A stretch of DNA of 64,000 nt. Origin: Sarcophilus harrisii. Its lineage: Eukaryota > Chordata > Mammalia > Dasyuromorphia > Dasyuridae. Below are positions 31,901 to 42,649 of the stretch, one piece after another. A program made the translations under genes and the position numbers. The stretch's first letter is position 1. Every line of letters starts with the position of its first letter. Under the pieces are notes generated by a model. The model was not told where the DNA came from, made no database searches, and saw only the letters and a list, made by a program, of their open reading frames with translations. The DNA is taken from NCBI RefSeq assembly GCF_902635505.1, contig NC_045427.1, positions 56,508,539-56,572,538 on the forward strand. Direction: 5' to 3'.

Positions 31901-34900
31901 ATCCCTCCGTGTCGGGCACTGTCCCTGAGGGGCATGTCCAGAGCTCTCCACTGCATCTGAGCTACATCCCACTCCCCACCCAGGGTTCTTCCACCCCTAA
32001 GGACACACTTCCTCCACCTCACCCCATTCCCTTCCTCCGCCCCAAACAATGGATAGAATAGGACCCTTTCCTTACAATGTCCAGGGCACTGTCGGTCCCT
32101 GAGAGGTTCAGGTGGCTCACAGCGTTGGGATGACTCAGGAAACTATATAGACCCTGCGAGGACATAATTCTTCAGCAGAACCCCTCAGATCTCCTTTCTG
32201 ACCTCCCCTTCCCCATGGCTTTGATAGTTTGGTCCAGTAGCAAGGACCCTAGAGAGAGCTTAATTCTAGTCCTATTTTGGGTCAGTCAGTTTCCCTCTCA
32301 GGACTCAGTTTCTTCATCTGTAAAAATGGGGGAAGGCAAATGGTTCCTCCAAGTTTCTTGAAGTTCTAAACATTCTATAAGATCTAGGCAGTCACCCCAC
32401 TGCCAATGCTTTGTTGGGATCAGGGCTTGGGGTGGGGCCTTAGGGTCAGAAGTTAGGATTACTCACCCCTTCATCCTCTGTGACCCCCAGAGCCCCAGGA
32501 TTCCCAGACAGGTCCAAGTGGGTCAGGGAGGAAGCAAAGGAAGAATTGGTGAGGAGGGCCTGGCCCAGAGCGCTCATTCCTGAACGAGGAGACGGGAGAA
32601 GGGGCAGAGAGGAGGTCAGGAGCTGGGGTTCATCTCCATCCCCACTGCCTTACCCCCTCTAGCCCACGAGCGGCTGCCCCCCTTCCTCCCCTTAGCTCAG
32701 GTCACGTTCCCACCTCTGGTGGTCAGCCCTGTCCGGGAAAGATTGAGCCTTTTCAGAGCTCTAGGACGCTTTTCCAAGTGGCGGCTGAGTGCTGTCACTC
32801 CTGGGGATTGTGGGGAGGGAAGAAAGACGGTGTGGATCCTCTGGGGGGAGGGGGAGGCAGGGAGAGCGCCCCACCCATAGCTCTAGTCCCTTTGCCAGCA
32901 GGCCAGGGAGGAAGGCCAGGCTCCCGGGGGCGCATCACTGCGATTACGGATGCTCCCATCTTCCCCCAGGGCCAGGCTGTGAGCCTCCGAAGGGACAGGC
33001 TGCTCTCCCCTCACCTAACTCTGCGCTCAGCACAAGGGCTCAGGGGTCGGTCAGTAAACAACCTTTTATTACTCACAATGTGTCAGGCTCTGTGCTTAGC
33101 CTCGGGGCTACCGAGAAAGGCAAATCCCGGGGCCTGCCTCCCAAAAGCTTACATTCTGGGAGAGAGAAAACCACAGACCCAGATTCTGTCCTCTTGAGGC
33201 CGGTCCCTGAACCGCAATTGGGCCGGGAGAGGGTGTGGATGGGAGGGGTCGCAGAAGGCCGGGGCAGAGGGCCGGACTGGTTTGGGGGTGGGGATTTGGG
33301 AGGTAGGGGACAAGGCGGGAGTGGAAAATAGGCAGAGATCCATAGAGGTCCGGGTCTGGGCAGGGCTGGGAGGGGAGAGGGCTGGTACCTCGGTCCTCCA
33401 GAGGGTTCCCTGCCAGGCTGAGCACACTGAGGGCCGACCGGGGATGCTCTGCCAGAGACTGAGCCAGGCGCTGCGCAAAGTCCCTGGGAGGGCGAGACAG
33501 AGATGGCTGGGACTCCCGGACTTGGTGTTGACCCCTCCTTCCCTCTCCCCCTTTCCCCACCTCCTCACCCCTTCAGACCGCAGTTGTCCAGCACCAACTC
33601 CTCCAAGCGGGATGACTTGCTCAGCATGTAGAGGATCTGCTCAGACACCTCTAGGCTCTGTGGAGGGGAGAATGGGGAAGGGGTGGGGAGCCGGGAAGGG
33701 CGGCGTGTTCAGAGACCCTCCTAATAGCCCTGACATTCTGCCTTCCATCTCCTGCCACAATTCCACTGCGCTTAAGACAGAGACTAGCACACAGTAGGAG
33801 CTTAATAAGTGATGTGATTCCTCTCCTCCTACTGTCCCCCCTCTCCACTCCAGGACCCTCCTCACCAGCTTGAGGTCAGAGCAGGAGAGGCGGCTGAACC
33901 AAAGGTTGTAGGATAAGGCAGCCACACTTAGGGCCACATCCCTGGGGAAGAGACGGGAAATCCAGTCAGTGCTGAGCTCTGAGATGAGACAAAATCTTAA
34001 TTTTCCCGCTCCTGCAATCACAGGAAAAGCAGGGGAAAGTTCGGGCCTGGCTTTCCCAGCTAACCCCTTCCTGTACCCTTGGGGAAACAGGCCCAAAGTT
34101 GGGGTGTTTCAGAAAGAGCAACAGATTTGGGGCTCAGTCCTCCCTGAATCTCAGGGGTTTTTTTTTGGCAAAGATACAGCAGTGGTTTGCCATCACCTTC
34201 TCCAGCTCATTTAAAAGATGAGGAAACTGAGGAAAACAGGGTCACAAATGTAGGAAGGGTCTGAGGCTGGATCTGAAGCCAGGAAGAGGAGTCTCTCTGA
34301 CTCGAAGGCCCCTTTTCCCTATGCCCTGTATCACCTAACTGCTCTAGGAGCCAGAAAACCTGTGTTCAAATCTCAGCCCTGCCACTTGCTACCTGTAGGA
34401 CCTTGGGCAAAGCCATTTTCCTTCTTTAGGTCTCAGTTTCTTCATCTGTAGGACTGGATAACCTCTAAGGACGCAACTGGATCTAAATCCCATGCTATTA
34501 AGAAGGCAAGTGGAGCTGGGCTCCCCCTATACTTTTGGTTTCTTCCCAGGCCCCCCCCCCCAAGTCTGTGCCCACTCTCACCGGCTGTGCAGATGACTGA
34601 AATCTCTTAGGCTGAAGTTCCGACAGTCTTGGCTATGGTAGATATTGTCCACATCCTGGGCTCAGTAAGTACACAGGGTCACCTCCAGGGTTCGGCTAGT
34701 GCCTCCTGGGGTAGGGGGCCGGAGGATCCATTCCCTTCCCCCTAGTCCTCCCACCCCCGACTCTCACTGATTCCTGGAGGACTTGCTCCTTCACACAAAC
34801 CACTGCACTCCCTCCCCATGGCCCCTGCTGGAATTAGTAGACTAAACCCCATAAAGACAGGGAATGCTTGTGGGCCCTAGTCTCACCCATTGGATCTCCT

Positions 34901-37900
34901 CTCGGAATGGGAACCCATTATAGTCACACAGGGCAGCATAGGTCTCAGAGAATCCTCCTAGAGTCAGACAGGGATAAAGGCCACATCAGGGTTGTGGAGA
35001 GGCACAGGAGGGGAGAACCAGAAAGACAAGAAAGGAGGGACAAATGCAATGAGAGGGACAGAACGACACGCAAGACAGAAGTGAAGGCTGGGCAAAAATC
35101 TTTACATTCCTCTTCCATGTCTCCTTTAATGTTCTTAGTTCAATACAGCTGAGAACTTAGTAAGAACCCAATATGTTAAAATATCTTATTCTTGTTTGTA
35201 ATGTAAACAAAAATAAAATAAAAAGGCCACAATTTTTGCCTTCACATAGTTGGCAATCTATTAGATTAAAAGGTACTTTATAAATATTTGTTGAAGCCTC
35301 ATGTTTAGAGAGATCCAATTCTCCCTTTCCCTTTAGGCACCATGGGGAAAGGGAAGGGAAAAGAGGAAAGAGAGAAAAGGGGTCCTAAGGTCTGAATATT
35401 CCAATTGCCATTTGATAGCTATATGACTCTGGGCAAACCTGGGTCTTAGTTTACCCACTTTAGAATGGGGGTAAGATTTGTTCTGCCTAACCTTATACAG
35501 TTGTGAGTCATGTCTGACTCTTCATGACCCCATTTGGGATTTTCTTGGCAAAGATTCTGGAGTAATTTGTCATTTCTTCTCAGCTCATTTTGCAGATGGG
35601 GAAACTGAGGCAAACAGGGTGAAGTGATGTGCCTAGGGTCACACAGCTAGTGCGTGTTTGAGGCTGGATTTGGACTCATGAAGGTAATCCACTGCACCAC
35701 TTAGCTGCCTTTAGTTGTAAGGACAGGGAGTTATAAACCTGGAAGCACTGAAGGACAGAACTAAGTGCTCTTATGGGACCTTGTAAAAGTCAGCTCAGAC
35801 CCCTTGTTCCCCCTCAACCTCCTCACCACATGGGCCAAGGTTGCCTAGTGTCACTTCTTCCAGGGAACTACTTCTTTTCTCCAGCCGGGCCAGCAGGGCT
35901 GAGGGAGACTTCCGGAACAGCTTCCTGAAAGGTGGGAGAGGGAAGCAAGAAACAAACCAGCATCCATCCATTGGAGAGGGTTTTCTCTACTTAGTATGGG
36001 TCCCCAGCTCTGGCAGAATGCATGTGTGGATGGGGGAGAGGGGGAATCATTGTGGTTCTGCTCCCAGAATGTCCTCACCTGGGAGAAGTCTCTGGGAAGA
36101 CTTTGCGGATGGACATAGCCATGTGTAAGGCTAACTGCTCCAGGGCCCCGAGAGCAGGAAGCTTCATCATCAACTTGGGCAGCAACTCCAACTCAATAAT
36201 CACCTAATGGTCAGAAAAACCGATGCTCTCCCTCTGATAAATGGGTCAAAGGAGAGGAACAGGCAGCTCTCAAAAGAAGAAACCCAGATTACCCAGAGGT
36301 AGATGAAAAAATGCTCCAAATCACTTAATGTTTAGAGAAATACAAATTAAAACCATTCTTGAAATTCTATCTCAGTAATCAGATCGACAGCGCTGACAAA
36401 AATGGAAAATGACAAAACAGGTAGAAAAACAGGTGTTTTGATATACTGATTGAATCAGGGAACTGGTCCAGTATTCTGTCCCCAAAGGCACTAAACTGCA
36501 TTTTCTTTGACTTAGCAACATCACTGTCCTATATCCCAGTGAGGTCAAAGAAATAAGATAAAGGACTCATATGTACAAAAATATTTAAAGTAGCACTTTT
36601 CATGGTGGCAATGAAGTGGAAACTAAGGGCCGGGGAGTATGGTCCATCAGTTGTAGGGACGGAACAAATTATGGTATGTAACCTGGGCTTTTCTGGACAT
36701 CCCCAATCCTAACATGGAGATACCTTGACGGGACCTTTTGAGCAAACCTAATTTGCCCAACAAGAAGCCCACTGCATTCCCTATCACTTTGGTGCCTCCC
36801 TTGATTGACTGTCTGCAACTTTAAAACAGGAGGGCTTAAGCCAATCACTTTGCTACTTTTCTTTGCCATTCTTAGCTGCCTTTTCCCAGAATAAAACCTC
36901 TGATAACTGAATCAGTGAGAGGGAAAGAATGCAAAGGCCTCTGAGGAGCCGCTGCATGTTAGAACTGGGTATTCCCAGAGAAGCCCGGTTAATAAAGCGC
37001 AAGAAATGATGAAAAGAAATGATGTTTGGAGGAGCCTGGCCAGACACACATCCTGATGCAGAGGAAAGTGAGCAGGACCAGGAGAACAATCTAGACATTA
37101 ACAACAGTATAGAGAGAAATACTCTTAAAAGACTTGGGAACTGGGATCAATGCAATAACAAGCAGGATTTCAGAGGGTTTGAGAGGACCAATGATGAAGC
37201 ATGTTACCCACCTCCAGACAGAATAGAGAGGGAATCAGGCTACAGAATGAGACTTAGCATTTTGGACAATGTGGGAATCTGTTTTGTTCGAGTATACATA
37301 TTTGTTACAAAAGTTTTCCTTTTCTTTTTTGGAGATGGAGAGAAAAATAAATTTTTTTAACTAATTGGAAAAATTAATTTTAAAAATGGTTGGGAAGAGG
37401 ATTGGAAAAAGTCTAGTCAGGGAATCCTGTTTGGGGTATACTGAAAGCGGAGCCTCACCTGCGGTGGAATCTCCTGAAGAACTATCTCCTTCACTTCCAA
37501 GTAACTGAATGTGCAGTCCACCTATGAGGAAGGGGCGGGGGATACTAGTTTAGTTCAGCTTGGACCCCTCGTCCTTCCAGGGGGTTGCTGGCCAGGCTAA
37601 GTGCACTGAAGGTCTGAGAGATGCTCTACAGGGAGGAACTGAGTCCACCTCTTCTCAGTCAAGCCCTGTCCAGCTTCAGCTCCCTCCATTATCTTTTTGG
37701 ATAAAACACAGACTTCTTAGACTAATCATCACCACGACCATTCTTAAGCTCAGAGCTCAGGGATTAGTCCAGCCAACCCCAAAGCCAGAGTAACAGCAAG
37801 GAATGAATCAGTCATGTTTGTAATACATACAGGAGGGACTTAGCCAGTATATTTAATAAATGCTTGTTTATGGAAATCCCCTGTTAACCTCGCTTGGCCC

Positions 37901-38778
37901 AGAGTCTAGGAGAGTTTGGGAAATCCTAGAGTTTGGAGGTTGGGGCTGGTGAAGATTTAGGGGGAGGTGGGGACTCACCCGAAGGGGAAGTGAGGTGTGA
38001 AGTAAGTAGGCTCTCCAGGGTAGCAGCGCCTGAGGGGAGCCGGGCAGAAAACAAGGGACAAAATCTGTCAGGATGTGTGGGCCTTGTGTGGCGTACTTCC
38101 CCCCCCCCACCCCCCCAGAACAGTCCCCGTTACAGCTTCTCATCTCTCCACAGCCGTGATCCCTTCCCTCATTTGGCCCATTGGGCTGCATCCATCCCTT
38201 CTCCCCCCTTCTCTCTCCCACCCAAGCCTTTCCCACAAATCCTACCAACACTCGATCCTTCTCTCGTTCTTCAGGCCCTTCTCTCTCATATATTTGGATA
38301 ATCAGCAGGAGTTTGACTTCCTTTGGCCACAGAAACCTGGTGATTTCATCTGTGGGACCAACCTTACATGTCTGATCTCCTCTTGGCTTCCCACTGAGAC
38401 CACTAAGGTCACCCTAGCCCAACCCCCGGGGGTCACCAGTCTAGGTTCCACCCAACTTGGGACAGGAGTTGCTGGGAGGGGAAGAGTATCAGGACTCTCT
38501 GAGGGACTGGAAGCTGGGCTTGAGGATCCTTTGGATTGCGGAAGCAGGAGAGTCAAAGAGGAAGAAGAGGAGAGAATTCAGGGGGACTTGAGCCAGTTTC
38601 CCCAAGGTCTGTTCCCAACCAGTGAAGGAACTTGTAAGGAGCGGGAGGACACGGGGAAGAGGAGGCACATGGCCTTCACTCTGATCTCTGAGGCCGTCCT
38701 GCTAGCTGTCCAGCCCAAGGGGGAAAGGGAGAACTCACCTTGCAGCTCATAGGAGATGCCCTCAGGGGGCTGGGCCAT
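16989..38778 (-). CDS. CARMIL2: CARMIL2 (RLTPR), capping protein regulator and myosin 1 linker 2 (39 coding exons, 1456 aa)
   Basis: The start codon is 38778-38776 ([13 protein letters not shown]; human MAQTPDGISCELR) and the stop is 16991-16989. All 39 coding exons have GT-AG borders, and their lengths sum to 4371 nt in one frame, giving 1456 residues against about 1435 in human. The order is a PH-like N-terminus, a long leucine-rich-repeat solenoid, a helical dimerisation domain, then a Pro-rich tail with a capping-protein-interaction motif. In the known family it removes capping protein from actin barbed ends. In T cells it links CD28 to CARMA1 and NF-kB signalling, and human loss causes immunodeficiency. 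Exon lists are in the four part entries. It lies in the same orientation as CTCF upstream and is convergent with ACD. No broken exon was found. Confidence 0.96.
17675..18115 (+). repeat. L2 LINE 3' region in CARMIL2 intron 36
   Basis: Phrases such as TATGCCAGGCCCTCCACGAG, CTTATCTGGAATCTCCATCT and CTCATCCCTGGAGC follow the order of the L2 3' end in plus orientation. It is old and without a coding frame. Confidence 0.6.
20265..20690. repeat. L2-type fragments in CARMIL2 intron 31
   Basis: GCCTGGCACGGGGAAGTGCTC and AATAAATGGG (20273-20306) are the L2 3' end in plus orientation. AAGCATTTATTAATCACCTG (20396-20415) and GATGTGGTCAGACTTG (20617-20632) are L2-clade pieces in minus orientation. Confidence 0.6.
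24505..24670. repeat. Old hAT-type MER element in CARMIL2 intron 28
   Basis: TTTCTTAACCTGC at the left and the core TTATTCTGTGTATTAAAAAC then GATTCTGAGAAGGGGC also occur at 39128-39310. The pattern is that of ancient non-autonomous hAT elements shared by mammals. Confidence 0.5.
25149..27267 (-). other. CARMIL2: CARMIL2 part 3: exons 24-28, helical dimerisation domain (residues 697-917)
   Basis: Exons run 27267-27139, 26627-26514, 26043-25868, 25737-25650 and 25304-25149. Helical stretches such as [47 protein letters not shown] and [12 protein letters not shown] match the human domain. In the family this part forms the antiparallel dimer. Exon 28 is an acidic, Ser/Gly-rich linker with low similarity to human. 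Confidence 0.92.
26795..27040 (+). repeat. MIR/marsupial SINE in CARMIL2 intron 24
   Basis: GAATTCAAATCCAGCACTGG, TAACTCTGGGCAAATCACTT and CTCAGTTTCCTCATCTGTAA show a SINE with the MIR core in plus orientation. Confidence 0.75.
30384..30647. repeat. Recent 132-bp tandem duplication in CARMIL2 intron 17
   Basis: The stretch 30384-30515 is repeated at 30516-30647 with only about three differences. The second copy ends 37 bases from the donor of exon 17 (30684). It has no repeat-family signature of its own. Confidence 0.92.
31000..31270. repeat. SINE fragments in CARMIL2 intron 16
   Basis: 31010-31135 (GGGGTTAAGTGACTTGCCCA, ending GAGCTGCCCC) is the tRNA-headed marsupial SINE in minus orientation. 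31135-31270 (GAGTTCAAATCTGTCTTTGT, then TCGGTAAAATGAGGGGGTGG) is a plus-oriented MIR-type fragment. Confidence 0.65.
34140..34500 (+). repeat. Two SINE fragments in CARMIL2 intron 8
   Basis: GGCAAAGATACAGCAGTGG and GATGAGGAAACTGAGGAAAA mark the longer marsupial SINE. TGTGTTCAAATCTCAGCCCT with CTCAGTTTCTTCATCTGTAG marks a MIR-type copy. Confidence 0.7.
35497..35710 (+). repeat. Marsupial SINE in CARMIL2 intron 6
   Basis: It runs from CATGTCTGACTCTTCATGAC through GGGAAACTGAGGCAAACAGG to CACCACTTAGCTGCC. It is full-length and moderately diverged. Confidence 0.8.
36210..37390 (+). mobile_element. Diverged L1 3' half in CARMIL2 intron 4
   Basis: AAAAAATGCTCCAAATCACT, GAGAAATACAAATTAAAACC and ATGTACAAAAATATTTAAAG follow the L1 ORF2 end and tail in plus orientation. 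It is antisense to the gene. An unrelated block of about 320 bases (about 36680-37000) interrupts it and is listed separately. Confidence 0.65.
36680..37000. repeat. Unassigned insertion in the L1 copy, possibly a solo-LTR fossil
   Basis: About 320 bases that do not follow the L1 order split the L1 copy. The block has AATAAA motifs near 36890 and 36990 and no coding frame. Its size and lone poly(A) signals would fit a solo LTR of an old endogenous retrovirus, but I do not recognise the family, and the end duplications are unclear. Confidence 0.25.
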
Positions 38779-39030
38779 TTGTAGGGGATGAGCTCGGGAC
38801 CCTGCAGAGCCAGGAAAAGTGCCAGCTAACAACAGAGCAAATGACTAGTAGCACAGGAAGCCCTCGGCTTCCCCTGACCCCTCACCACCTGTTCCTTCTT
38901 CCGCAGAAGGTGAGAGCTGCTTCCTGCTCTCCACCCTCAGCTGTGACAGCCCCATGGGAGTCTAGGCTCCTACCACCACTATTGTTCAGGGGAAGGGGAA
39001 ATAAAACCCCAAAATCTAGCGTCAAAAGGG
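38779..39030 (-). promoter_or_regulatory. CARMIL2 5' UTR and likely promoter region
   Basis: CTCTGCAG just upstream of the start codon (minus strand) is a good 3' splice site, so the start codon probably sits in the second exon. A candidate donor (CAG before GTGGTGAGG) lies near 38890. ETS-type GGAA cores lie close by. There is no CpG island here, in keeping with a gene restricted to blood cells in human. The start site itself is not fixed by sequence. Confidence 0.4.
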
Positions 39031-39124
39031 CCTGCTTCAAATCAAATCCATGCTAATTATTAATAATGTAACTGTCCTGGGGTTTAATTTCCTTTTCCGT
39101 AAAATGAGTGGCTTGGACCAGATC

Positions 39125-39310
39125 AAGGGTTCTTAATTTAGGGCCGGTGAACTTGTTTTATTACATATTTTGGCAACTGTGTTATTTCAATGTAAAGTGT
39201 TTTATTCTGTGCATTTAAAAACATTATTCTGAGGAGGGATACCTCAGCTTCACCAGACTATCAAAGGGGTCCATGACCCCCCCCAAAAAGGTTATGAATG
39301 TCTAGGTTAA
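39125..39310. repeat. Old hAT-type MER element
   Basis: The left end GGTTCTTAATTTAGGG, the core TTATTCTGTGCATTTAAAAA then CATTATTCTGAG, and GGGGTCCATGACC near the right end match the copy at 24505-24670. No transposase frame remains. Confidence 0.55.
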
Positions 39311-39557
39311 GTAATTCTTTTCTACTCTAAATTAAGTACAAAGAAGAATCCAAGTGACTATGGGCTATGACCCCTGAAATCAGAACCTTCTGTGGCTTCC
39401 ACAATAGAGATATTTGTCCAAGGTAGGATCATTTCTCTTCAGGAGACTGTGGGGTTCTCTTCTTGAGAATATGAAGGGGTAGAGGGGTATTCCTAAAACA
39501 TCACCCTACTTCCTCAACAGCCCTTTGCCTCCCCAGAGCTGTAGTTTTCATTGAGAA

Positions 39558-39573
39558 CACCAGAGGGTGCTGT
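39558..39573 (+). promoter_or_regulatory. CTCF-like core motif between CARMIL2 and CTCF
   Basis: CACCAGAGGGTGCTGT fits the core CCACNAGRKGGCRS well. It lies about 780 bases upstream of the CARMIL2 start codon and 10 kb from the 3' end of CTCF. Occupancy is not known. Confidence 0.4.
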
Positions 39574-39749
39574 CCACTCATTGATCAACCTGGTTCCAGC
39601 CTCCAAAAAGCCTCCTTGGGTCAATGAATAGGACTCTTACTGCAGAGAAGAAAAGGGAGAGGATGAAGAGGATTCTCTTTCTGTCTCTTTATGTGAAACA
39701 CTGAATGAGAGAGAGAGAGAGAGCCCATTGCCTCCCATATAAATAGAAG

Positions 39750-40195
39750 CTCATGATCCTGGCATTCAAGGCTCTCTTTAAGATTTGGCTATTTACCTTT
39801 TCATCCTTTTCTTATACTGCTCCCTTTTCAATAGTTTATCTTTCAATCCATTAATTTCAGGTCCCTGATTCTCAGTGCAACTACTGAGATAGCTTCAGGC
39901 TTCTTTTCCTGCATTCAGTCTCTCCCTACTTCAGTTTAAATCTTTATCCTGTTGCCAAAAATAATTCTCCTAAGGCACATATCTGCCCATGTCAGTGCCC
40001 TTGCTCTAAAACTACCTATTGCTTTTAAGGATGAAAGACAAACTCCTTGGTCTAGGCCTTAAGTTCCTCTGTGATTAGGTTCTAATCAATTCTCTTCTCT
40101 CCCCACCCCCACCAGTTTTCTGGTTTCATTTTACACATCATAAACTCCTTGAAGGACTTTTTAATTTTTGTATCTCTAGTGTCTGGGGCAAAGAA
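39750..40195 (+). repeat. L2 LINE 3' region
   Basis: GATCCTGGCATTCAAGGCTC, then GTCAGTGCCCTTGCTCTAAAA, then AAACTCCTTGAAGGACTTTT and GTATCTCTAGTGTCTGGGG follow the L2 3' end in plus orientation. Confidence 0.65.
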
Positions 40196-40201
40196 AGGGG
40201 T

Positions 40202-40444
40202 TCCGCGTTTATAGAGCACCTACTATGAGCCAGGCACTTTCTACAAGTGCTTTGTACAAATATTTCATTTAATCCTCACAACAATCCTGCAAAGCAGATG
40301 TTATCTATATTTTACAGTTGGGGAAAATGAGGCAGATGGTGATTAAATGACTTGCTCAGGATCACATAATTAGTATCTGAGGCTGGATTTAAAGTCGGGT
40401 CTTTTTGACTCCAGTTGCCTGGCTTTCTATCTACTGTGCTTCAC
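40202..40444 (+). repeat. MIR SINE, nearly full length
   Basis: It runs from GAGCACCTACTATGAGCCAG through TTTAATCCTCACAACAATCC to TTGCTCAGGATCACATAATT. It is old. Confidence 0.75.
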
Positions 40445-41264
40445 ATATAATCACTATTTCCATTCTGACACTCTACTTGACTTCCTTGCTCATGACCCCG
40501 CGACATACATACAGCTCTGCACCTCATAGTCAGAAAACAAATTCATCTTTGCCTCCTAAAATCTTCTGCATTCAGTTGAGGTACTAGCTGATCCCCTCTA
40601 TTCTCGTCCCTCAAATTTTTTATCGAGAGTCTGGAGTCTCTCCTTGACCCTTGTCATAGTCTTGAGTCTGAATATCTCCTACACATTACCTTTTCCATAA
40701 CTCTAAAGAGATTGCTATATGTTGTAGTAGAAGTGTTAGACTTGGAATTAGAATAAAACTTGGGGTTAACTCTGCCTTTGACTAGTTGGAAACTGGGCAA
40801 GTCATTTTGCCAATTTTCCCAAGAACGAGGATACTTAGGATGAGCTCTGACCTTGACCAGAAGAAACTGGATTAATCTGGTTTTCCCACCTTTCCTGAGT
40901 TATCAGTTGATGCTGGAATAGCTTTACATAGCCTTCATTGCTTTCTTTTGCTGCTTTTAAAATTCTTTGACTTTAAAAAATGGACTTTACTGCAAAGAAA
41001 CAAGCAAGAGTCATAGCTTTTAAAGAACATACTTTTATGGATGTTAAAGACATTTCAATGAATATAGATGTGGCAAAGATTTTTTTTTTCTGTTGAAATT
41101 ATGAAGTTTTATTGCTAAAATTAACTCAACTTGATCCATCTAGGAAGATTTTTAACATTGGTAAATTTACAAAAAGGGCAAGAATAATAAGCTGCTAAAT
41201 CTCTGACCTGGTCAAAGACATGCAGCAAAGGGCAACTGGAATTAACTAGCTGGAACAAAGTCAA

Positions 41265-41415
41265 GAGTTGCTTTTTTGGCAAGGCAATTGGGGTTAAATG
41301 ACTTGCTCTATATCATACATCTATGAAATGTTAAATGTCTGAGGTTGGATTTGAACTGAGGTCCTCCTGACTCCAGAGCCAGTGTTCTATCCACTGTGCC
41401 ACCCAGCTGCTACAA
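41265..41415 (-). mobile_element. tRNA-headed marsupial SINE
   Basis: GGCAAGGCAATTGGGGTTAA at the low end and ATCCACTGTGCCACCCAGCTG at the high end are the reverse complement of the copies at 9177 and 56913. It interrupts the decayed DNA transposon. Confidence 0.8.
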
Positions 41416-41829
41416 AAGTTAAGAGTTTTAAGGATGATTCCAGCTTACTGTTGATTGGAATAAGTGTCTCAAAATACAAAAGAAAATATGTTCTCAGAAA
41501 AACCAAACCCAACCCAACCCTGTGCCCCAAATTGACAAGCTATAGCGCTTCAAAGTAGTCCAAAGTAACCCTCAGGAAACAAGCACAAACCTTCAGAGGA
41601 ATCTGGCAGCTGGTGGGGTTGTTATTGATTCCCCTGCCGCTGCAACATAAGCTTAAATTGATGGAAAAGTGAGAAAACCCATTAAAAAAAAAAACCTAAC
41701 CCATCAGGAAAAAATATTTGTCATGAGCAAGACAATAAATACAAAGACTGGATTATTAAAAATTGGGAAAAGGTAATTTTAAACTTTTCAACACTATACC
41801 AAAACCACCAGAATTAATCCAGGGGCATC

Positions 41830-42150
41830 TAAGAATCAATAAGCATTTATTAAGTGCCTATTATGTGACAGGCACTGTGCTAAAGCACTAGGGATATAAA
41901 GGCAAAAAACAGTCCCTGCCATCAAGGAGTTCACAATCTAATCGTGGGGAGACAACATGCAAAATATACAAACAAGATAAAAGTACAGATATATGTATAT
42001 ATAAACAACATATATACATACATATGTATCCAAAAAACTGAATTAGATGAGGAGACCTTTTGCAAAAATAGTCACATTTGAAAAGTACTCAGGAGTGCAT
42101 GTTGAGGGGATGTATGCTGAATTATAGCTAAGGCTTTAAGGAAAGCCAGG
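41830..42150 (-). repeat. L2 LINE 3' region, minus orientation
   Basis: AAGCATTTATTAAGTGCCTA, GTGACAGGCACTGTGCTAAA and CAGTCCCTGCCATCAAGGAG are the reverse complement of the L2 3' end. Confidence 0.75.
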
Positions 42151-42649
42151 GAAGTAAAACTGTAAAATATCTACTTTCCAAAAAAAAATGCTGTGGGGCT
42201 TTTGTTTGTTTTTTAAACTTCCAATAAGCCTAGAAGTCTTATCTCCATTGAGGGAATAATAAAATCTAACAACTACTATATTGAGACATATAATTGTTCT
42301 GGAATTACAGAAATTCCCAAACGAAGATGGAATACTGCAACATGTTCTTGTACCATGCTACAATGTCACCAAATAGTAAGAAAAATTTCCAAAACATGGA
42401 GCTAAACATGCTTTAATGACTTGAAAACCCAACTGATTTAAATCCCATTAAAAACTTAAGGGCTATGATCAAAGCTAGATTTGTACCAAAAAAAAAAAAA
42501 AAAAAAAAAAAGACTATTCAAAGAGACATAATATCCAACATGGCAAATGTAGTTTCCTTATAAAGAATCAAAGAATATGTATCAAAATCTTAAGAACTCA
42601 ATATCAAATAGTGTAAAACAAATGAATGGATCAAAAGGACATATTGATA

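Larger units (their letters stand above)
27573..33657 (-). other. CARMIL2: CARMIL2 part 2: exons 10-23, leucine-rich repeats (residues 235-696)
   Basis: Exons run 33657-33569, 33483-33389, 32800-32714, 32579-32467, 32153-32076, 31852-31776, 31512-31408, 30754-30685, 29976-29895, 29510-29414, 28393-28336, 28215-28043, 27935-27773 and 27671-27573. Repeat hallmarks include [54 protein letters not shown] and [15 protein letters not shown]. The donor of exon 15 is the GTAAG at 31775, two bases past an earlier GT; exon 16 confirms that frame ([16 protein letters not shown]). Confidence 0.93.
33866..38778 (-). other. CARMIL2: CARMIL2 part 1: exons 1-9, PH-like N-terminus (residues 1-234)
   Basis: Exons run 38778-38739, 38349-38246, 38029-37979, 37521-37459, 36203-36079, 35924-35827, 34957-34887, 34655-34582 and 33941-33866. 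Conserved anchors are [57 protein letters not shown] and [13 protein letters not shown]. The linker after the first strand (exon 2 end, [17 protein letters not shown]) is charged and unlike the human KTWLPGEGAVQNHV stretch. Exon 5 is also more diverged than its neighbours. This region binds membrane lipids in the family. Confidence 0.93.
40970..42540 (+). mobile_element. Decayed Tc1/mariner-superfamily transposon
   Basis: Conceptual reading near 40978-41078 gives MDFTAKKQARVIAFKEHT then MDVKDIS, like the N-terminal helix-turn-helix of Tc1/Tigger-type transposases. Near 42420-42490 it gives NPTDLNPIKNLRAMIKARF, a clear match to the DLNPIENLW motif near the last catalytic residue. The middle is interrupted by a SINE (41265-41415) and an L2 piece (41830-42150), with many stops. 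A run of 24 A lies at 42488-42511. The ends and inverted repeats were not found, so the borders are approximate. Confidence 0.5.
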
